A DNA stretch of 64,000 nt, from contig JAFMSR010000018.1 of the NCBI GenBank assembly GCA_022818135.1, forward strand, positions 24,354,498 to 24,418,497, written 5' to 3'. Every line of letters begins with the position of its first letter. Positions within the stretch are counted from its first letter, which is position 1. The stretch comes from Saxidomus purpurata. Taxonomy: Eukaryota; Mollusca; Bivalvia; Venerida; Veneridae. Below are positions 61,301 to 64,000 of this stretch, in pieces. Made by a program: the position numbers and the translations under genes. The notes under the pieces are model-generated. The model was given only the letters and a program-made list of their open reading frames with translations, did not search any database and had not been told where the DNA came from.

Positions 61301-63913
61301 ACTTTGTCCCAACAATGATTGTAAGGTACTCACAGTAACCACTTTGTCCCCATAATGATTGTAAGGTCCTCACAGTAACCACTATGTCCCAAAAATGATT
61401 GTAAGGTACTCACAGTAACCACTTTGTCCCAAAAATGATTGTAAGGTACTCACAGTAACCACTTTGTCCCCACAATGATTACAAGGTATAAACAGTGACT
61501 ACTAGGCCCCCACAATGATTGTAAGGTACTCAATGTAACCACTATGTCTCCAAAAATGATTGAAAGGTACTCACAGTAACCACTTTGTCCCAAGAATGAC
61601 TGTAAGATACTCACAGAGACTACTAGAATATATAGGTCCTCACAATGATTGTAAGGTAATCATAGTACTCACTTTGTCCCAACAAGGATTGTAAGGTATT
61701 TAAAGTAACCACTCTGTCCAAACAATGATTGTAAGGTACTCACAGATACCACTATGTCCCCACAATGACAGTTAAGTTCTTACAGTGACCACTAGGTCTC
61801 CACAATGACTGTAAAGTTCTTATGGTGACTACTAGGTCCCCATAATGACTGTGTATTCACAGTAACCACTATGTCCCCACAATGACTGCCACATACTGAC
61901 AGTAACCACTTTGTCCCAACAATGATTTTAAGGTACTCGCAGTAACCACTATGTGTCCACAATGGTTGTAAGGTACTCACAGTGACTACCAGATCCAAGC
62001 AAAAAAAAAAAATACAGTTTGGCTAAAATTGCAAAACCAATTGTTAAGTAAAACTAACTTTTTTCTGTAAGGCTCTTACAGTGACTACTGGGTTTGGAGG
62101 CTATTTCGTTTGGCATCAGTTATAGGGTATGTCCCTTTTAGAAAAAAATGCTGCATTTGCTTTCTTTTATGATTTCTGATTGGATATTGTTGTTGTAGGA
62201 GTTAAACTTCCACTTCAAAAGTACATGTATTTGGTCAGTTTAATAGGCAGCTAGTTTCCCTAACATCATTCTAGAAAGTTATATTACTAGGCTCCGAATC
62301 TTCGCAAGCCACTGCCAACTTCCCTACTTAAAGAGACAAAGTCGGAGGTTACAGTGATTTTAAGTCAGCTTCTCTAACCACTAGACCACGGAGGCGGATC
62401 TGGTCGGACATCATTATAAAAACAAGTAATATCTTTAAAAAAAAAGATGGTTGACGTAGGTGACGTAATAAACACATTTTGTGTTTCAGAAGGCTCCCGG
62501 GCACAGTACACTGCTTATTCCGGTACCGAAACGCTAGCCAATAATCAATGACGCTAGATGTCCGGCCCCGGACAACACCTCGTTGAATACAAAAGTTGAT
62601 CTTCGTACTGTCCAGAAACCTTGACATAACGTGTTCTGTTTTTTCTTTTTTTTGCAACATGATTTATTATAAATAACTATAATATAAAAAATATACACAT
62701 TTTGTGTTTCAGAAGGCTCCCGGCAGTACACTGCTTATTCCGGTACCAAACGCTAGCCAATAATTTGCAGATTCTGATTGGTCACATTATAACGAAGTTG
62801 GTTAGCAACGCGTCCATACCAACGGATGTTCAAATCAAAAGTATACGACTACGTCGAATAATGACCTGTATTATATGTTTTATGATGCTAGCATACTGTT
62901 CCTTATGGAAACAATAATGCACCACCACTTAAAATTTAGGTTTCATGAAAATTTCGTGAAATAATAGACCAGTAGGTCATGACACGTATTCCTGAAGGAT
63001 GTGTCATAAACAAAGCTAGTTACATACACTGTATTTTACTTCTTCAAAAAGTCTCAAGCAAAGCTTTGTTTTTGAAAAAAATAAAACAACAGGAACATGA
63101 TAATTGTGTTATCAATGAACTGCAGGTCTGTGATTAAAATAAACTGATAGTAACCAAAAACAAGTACTGTTAGCGAAGTATTGACACAAATGATCACTCA
63201 TTGTCTGTAAAAAAAATCCCCTTTTGCCCAATTTTGCAGAAGACTCCTTGTTGTTAGCACTTTTAGTGCTTTGATTAATATGTTACTCTTATACTTTGTT
63301 TGCCCGAAAATAGCTCAAGTAGCTAATGTTGATATGTTATATTATGTATCAGACGTTAAATAAATAGAAACCACCCAAAGATCATCCACACCAAGATAAT
63401 AAATTTCCATCTAGCGGATTTAAAGATGTCGTAAAATGTTAATTGTCCGGCGACACATTCCTTAGAAAGACAGACGACGGACAAAAAGCGATCCTTAAAG
63501 CTGATCCTGAGCAAATATAAACATCCATACATTTCAGTCAATGATGTTATTTGTGTAAACTAGTGATGTAAGTTTGATTATGCGATAATTCAATCAAGTT
63601 TCTCTGATATGGGATATATTTACTTATAACAGGTTTACGAGATGGGCGAATGCGACGACATGAAGGGACACTTTGCAAGGCCGTAGATGAGGCAGAAAAT
63701 TCTAGATTTCAAGTGGCTCTTGAACCAAACATTGACAGGGCTAAGGACATCCTAGAGTGTCTTCAGTCACTGGATATCCACTGCCATCCAGTGCTTGAAA
63801 TGGACCAAAAGACAATATCTGAGATAGCAAATTTTGCAAATCCTCCACATGATGTTCACAATACAATGATTGCAACATATTTACTGCTTGGAGAGGACAG
63901 GACTTTCCTTCAA
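36050..63913 (+). CDS. Kyphoscoliosis-peptidase-like (KY/transglutaminase-like) protein, 8 exons, incomplete at 3' end
   Basis: Eight exons join in phase into 711 codons with no internal stop and continue past the window. Residues 1-123 hold a myristoylation-type start (MGSGGSKK) and a long basic, disordered region, then the PRPGKPITDTSVF and VDF lead-in typical of KY-family proteins. Residues about 124-260 form a transglutaminase-like core (ICKVRALATWM, KGTFAGLLTHLCR, AIDIPCVIIKG, CTWNAVHVDGNWQLVHP). Residues about 260-562 match the KY C-terminal beta-rich region (FFAPNPSDFIYLCMPDE, REIGYGPSSVCEEAGLLSPS, VDFVVKLPSSGEYALRIF). Residues 563-711 are helical and end in SEIANFANPPHDV..LLLG, like a dynein-stalk segment. 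The usual Cys, His and Asp positions read K191, C233 and H248, so it is probably a non-enzymatic structural or scaffold protein. KY proteins are linked to muscle and cytoskeleton; the role here is inferred. Confidence 0.88.
37602..37703 (+). CDS. KY-like gene, exon 2
   Basis: 34 codons (DDIKQTDVSYPAPRPGKP, then TDTSVFENVDFQVMS) between TTCTTTCCAG and AGT|GTAAGT, phase 0 on both sides. The PRPGxPIxDTxVF signature precedes the transglutaminase-like core in invertebrate KY-family proteins. Confidence 0.85.
39670..40345 (+). repeat. ~175-bp tandem repeat, four diverged copies
   Basis: Each unit carries CTACCTCAAAGGTCAAGGTC, ACACTT and GTGTCCGGACTGTAACTTTG, followed by TCATGCATTGA. Copies begin near 39672, 39858, 40036 and 40210, and the last is partial. 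Confidence 0.85.
40795..41660. repeat. Array of AGAGATATCTCT palindromes
   Basis: At least twenty occurrences of GAGATATCT or AGATATCTC lie 20-45 bp apart, often alternating with short A/T linkers (TTTCAAA, ATTTAAA). A further group occurs at 42685-42765. The word is self-complementary and the linkers vary, so this is not a conventional fixed-period satellite. Confidence 0.85.
43246..43484 (+). CDS. KY-like gene, exon 3 (transglutaminase-like core, first half)
   Basis: 79 codons plus two bases, INMTEPKLACWTFEEVATHL to KGTFAGLLTHLC, ending ATGCAG|GTTGGT. In active family members a Cys precedes the Gly-Tyr/Phe-Ala helix; here the aligned position is Lys (LKGTF). The acceptor (ATATTGAAG, ending 43245) is weak, but it is the only one giving the right phase and a gap-free protein. 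Confidence 0.82.
44268..44897. mobile_element. 630-bp foldback element with 8-bp target duplication, in KY-like intron 3
   Basis: Arms of about 205 bp are near-identical inverted copies, starting CATAGGAGCTCGAG on each side and reaching to about 44478 and 44690. ATTTATAC flanks the element on both sides (44260-44267 and 44898-44905). The 210-bp loop has no gene. An 8-bp duplication with CA-start ends would suit a P- or hAT-type transposase acting in trans; this is inference. Confidence 0.88.
44913..45083. mobile_element. 171-bp hairpin element
   Basis: GAAATAACATCC on the left pairs with GGATGTTATTTC on the right. Pairing continues through GTTTAATAAACAATGATTTG and GTACTGATACGCAGT for about 75 bp, with a loop near GCCGAAGGC. 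It starts only 16 bp after the 44268-44897 element. Confidence 0.75.
45162..45829 (+). CDS. KY-like gene, exon 4 (core second half and KY region)
   Basis: 222 codons plus split codons, from AIDIPCVIIKGIYKSHRHNV to LEDWFFWIG, between TCATTTAG and GGATAG|GTAAGG. CTWNAVHVDGNWQLVHP is the structural equivalent of HxWN...WxxVD in transglutaminase-like enzymes. The His is replaced by Cys and the Asp by His. The later part (CKENWTLIESS, NTFFFAPNPSDFIYLCMPDE, KTRYTKFLKAPFLRPAFF) is characteristic of KY/hillarin-type proteins. Confidence 0.9.
46026..46227 (+). CDS. KY-like gene, exon 5
   Basis: 66 codons plus split codons, GDFKIVCDIPVHDYVPMP, then REIGYGPSSVCEEAGLLSPS and EGGIIFFKPKEEHAIKFLLN. It lies between ATTTGCAG and ATTGAG|GTTTGT, only 196 bp after exon 4. 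The GYGP...AGL..PSH..G signature is typical of KY-family beta-domain repeats. Confidence 0.88.
46354..46420 (-). mobile_element. LINE-type 3' tail
   Basis: An AAT-triplet run with GATGATGATG is followed by TTCTTTTTTTAAAGAAGGTA. On the minus strand this is the same tail signature (near-TTTAAATAAAG then ATT triplets) as in the copies at 22803 and 23604. Confidence 0.5.
46507..46787 (+). repeat. 27-bp minisatellite, about 10 copies
   Basis: The unit is CACGAGTTACAGTAATGAGC plus AATAGCA, with T/A and A/G variants. The period is divisible by three, which opens frames on both strands (for example TRVTVMSNS repeats). No protein evidence supports these frames. Confidence 0.95.
46905..47195 (+). repeat. 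Left arm of a ~2.5-kb inverted repeat
   Basis: About 290 bp, with ACACAATGCCTGCTTACTGT, CATGCTTGCTGGAAGT and GAATGACAGTGCAAT blocks, reappears in reverse complement at 49075-49385. The right arm carries an extra tandem copy of the ACAATGCCTGCTTAC...TTGACAA block. Confidence 0.8.
47709..48560 (+). repeat. Four tandem ~240-bp tRNA-derived units
   Basis: Each unit has TAGGCCACTTCCAACAGCC, then an A-box-like segment (TTGCGACG..TTGAGTG) and a strong B box (GGGGTTTGAGCCCCAGG). GTATTTTCTCACCCAGGATT and GGAGAGCTGTCTAGCTCTGA follow. Units start near 47709, 47942, 48181 and 48424; the fourth is truncated. Acceptor stems do not pair, so these are tRNA-derived repeats and not tRNA genes. Confidence 0.85.
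49075..49385 (-). repeat. Right arm of the ~2.5-kb inverted repeat
   Basis: Reverse complement of 46905-47195. Here the core block (GCATTGTGTAATTGTCAACA and neighbours) is present twice in tandem, so the arms differ in copy number. The minus-strand frame 49117-49368 is a by-product. Confidence 0.8.
49620..49860 (+). mobile_element. SINE-like element with minus-oriented tRNA-like end
   Basis: The body has TTTAACGTCGCACTCAACAG, CCAGCTTTCATGG and GCGGGCACCTGGGTAGAACC. The right end, read on the minus strand, gives TTGCCGAGTGGTTGAGG (A box) and GTAGGTTCGTGCCCTAC (B box). The tRNA-like promoter end shows that the element is oriented right to left. A related fragment lies at 5625-5755. Confidence 0.65.
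50924..51988. mobile_element. 1.07-kb cruciform-ended element with 9-bp target duplication
   Basis: Ends start GGCAGTGGCTAGG. Each ~90-bp end is itself a palindrome around GGCTACCTAG and CTAGGTAGCC with a central CCGGATCCGG. The two ends are inverted copies of one another. TTTTCGGAA flanks both sides (50915-50923 and 51989-51997). The interior is AT-rich and has no gene. A 9-bp duplication fits Mutator- or Merlin-type mobilisation. Confidence 0.85.
52003..52243. mobile_element. ~240-bp MITE
   Basis: GAGACACTAAATGACAACTA with GTCAGGCCGA on the left is matched by TCGGCCTGACTAGGTGTC with TTTTAGTGTCTC on the right, giving about 30 bp of inverted ends. It starts 15 bp after the previous element. 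No clear target duplication. Confidence 0.7.
52745..52815 (-). other. tRNA-derived relic
   Basis: On the minus strand AAGCGGTCGCTTAGCTCAGT, then CGGAAGAGCA, gives a good A box. The anticodon arm TTGCTCTGTAAAAG does not close, and the B box is altered (CACGGGCTCACGTC). Probably a tRNA pseudogene. Confidence 0.5.
52869..53961. repeat. 1.1-kb repeat element with AGCTCGAC ends and ~160-bp internal units
   Basis: AGCTCGACTTTTT at the left and AAAAAGTCGAGC at the right are inverted ends. Between them are about five diverged units containing GCTTTGAAACTTACCATACT, TGTTTACCAT, CATAACTCTGTCA and GAATTATGGCCC. The ends are related to those of the 10655-11177 element. Frames inside are not supported. 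Confidence 0.75.
54302..54509 (+). CDS. KY-like gene, exon 6
   Basis: 69 codons, HEIEQSGKEREDLHQYCK to DSDEGRTRE, between CCATTTTAG and AGAGAG|GTATGA. It completes a beta-rich repeat (VDFVVKLPSSGEYALRIFSV), the form in which KY-family proteins end each C-terminal module. It joins exon 5 through a split Ser codon. Confidence 0.85.
54765..55625. mobile_element. Foldback element inside KY-like intron 6
   Basis: Arms of about 120 bp at 54765-54890 and 55500-55625 are inverted copies, with AAGATGCACTTCTGTTAAA and AACACAAGGTAGGTG. A second inner pair (54937-54964 and 55260-55287, AACTTTGAACAAAGTGTCTG) is nested inside. The remaining interior is non-coding. Confidence 0.75.
56057..56222 (+). CDS. 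KY-like gene, exon 7 (helical segment)
   Basis: 55 codons plus one base, NVFQRKARVKLRQTTAAHDI to RRLNYLKLKK, between TCTTCAG and AAAAAG|GTAAGG. Predicted amphipathic helices (AIRGALLKFERVKLPHDDD) begin the C-terminal helical region. Confidence 0.82.
56805..61996 (+). repeat. 40-bp satellite, about 130 copies, with higher-order structure
   Basis: The unit is AACCACTTTGTCCCCACAAT followed by GATTGTAAGGTACTCACAGT. Variants swap TTT/TAT, CCCC/CCAA and insert TAGTACT. A ~400-bp block from about 57630 is repeated at about 59244, offset about 1.61 kb. Edges at 61.6-62.0 kb are more diverged. It lies wholly in KY-like intron 7. The period is not a multiple of three and no coding role is likely. Confidence 0.97.
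62470..62768 (+). repeat. Direct repeat, two ~70-bp copies
   Basis: ACATTTTGTGTTTCAGAAGG with CTTATTCCGGTACC and AACGCTAGCCAATAAT occurs at about 62474-62545 and 62696-62765, 222 bp apart. A minus-strand A-box-like GGTCTAGTGGTTAGAG lies just left, near 62370-62395. Confidence 0.75.
63633..63913 (+). CDS. KY-like gene, exon 8 (dynein-stalk-like segment); gene continues beyond window
   Basis: 93 codons plus split codon, LRDGRMRRHEGTLCKAVDEA to LLLGEDRTFLQ, between TATAACAG and CTTCAA|GTAAGT. The LEMDQKTISEIANFANPPHD and VHNTMIATYLLLG stretch resembles the dynein heavy-chain stalk signature (EIxxFxxPPxxVxxVMxxVxxLLG). The next exon lies outside the window. Confidence 0.82.
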
Positions 63914-64000
63914 GTAAGTACTGTAAATCATGAAATATTTGGGAGAACTTTATGTCCCAAAGGTGGGCATATTAAAATCGTTTCATCCATCCGTCCCTCT

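Noticed and set aside
56805..61996. CRISPR-like array
   Set aside because: Direct 40-bp tandem units without unique spacers, in an intron of a eukaryotic gene.
58700..61998. Frames in the 40-bp satellite
   Set aside because: Short, repeat-derived, and the period is not divisible by three.

Overview
The window looks like nuclear DNA of a marine bivalve or other lophotrochozoan mollusc. It is AT-rich and intron-rich, and it is crowded with diverged tandem repeats, short foldback (MITE-like) elements, tRNA-derived fragments, LINE tails and minisatellites. This assignment is an inference from repeat style and from one recognisable gene. No database search was run.

One host gene is clearly supported. 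It is a plus-strand kyphoscoliosis-peptidase-like (KY / transglutaminase-like) gene from about 36.0 kb to beyond the right edge. Eight coding exons (36050-36316, 37602-37703, 43246-43484, 45162-45829, 46026-46227, 54302-54509, 56057-56222, 63633-63913) join without one phase conflict into a 711-codon open reading frame that continues past the window. The N-terminus carries a myristoylation-type motif (MGSGGSKK). The transglutaminase-like core has lost its recognisable Cys-His-Asp triad. The C-terminal exons resemble the helical, dynein-stalk-like segment found in invertebrate KY-family proteins. Its introns contain most of the structured repeats of the right half.

Left part (1-20 kb): a diverged tandem repeat (1-1.3 kb); a compact DDE transposon with a nonsense-interrupted transposase (1.9-3.2 kb); a possible Myb/SANT-like exon (3.6-3.8 kb); and a Gly-Pro-Ala-Pro-Ala-Gln repeat exon split by a 4.45-kb terminal-inverted-repeat transposon with a CCGG target duplication (4747-9198). 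These are followed by a 49-bp minisatellite (9.3-10.0 kb), a 2.9-kb inverted-repeat element with a second transposase remnant (11.3-14.2 kb), and a 619-bp MITE built from palindromic 14-mers and flanked by an 8-bp target duplication (15166-15784).

Middle (20-36 kb): gene-poor. It holds two LINE 3'-end fragments in opposite orientations, four hairpin elements, a G/A/G homopolymer block at 33.5 kb that may be an assembly artefact, and a 120-bp-type tandem repeat. One unrecognised minus-strand exon (19465-19642) may mark another gene.

Right half (36-64 kb): the KY-like gene. Its introns hold a GATATC-palindrome array (40.8-41.7 kb), a 630-bp foldback with an 8-bp target duplication (44268-44897), a 27-bp minisatellite (46.5 kb), and inverted arms enclosing four tandem tRNA-derived units (46.9-49.4 kb). 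They also hold a cruciform-ended element with a 9-bp target duplication (50924-51988) and a 5.2-kb, 40-bp-unit satellite with higher-order structure (56.8-62.0 kb). No CRISPR array, rRNA gene, convincing functional tRNA or prokaryotic operon was seen.
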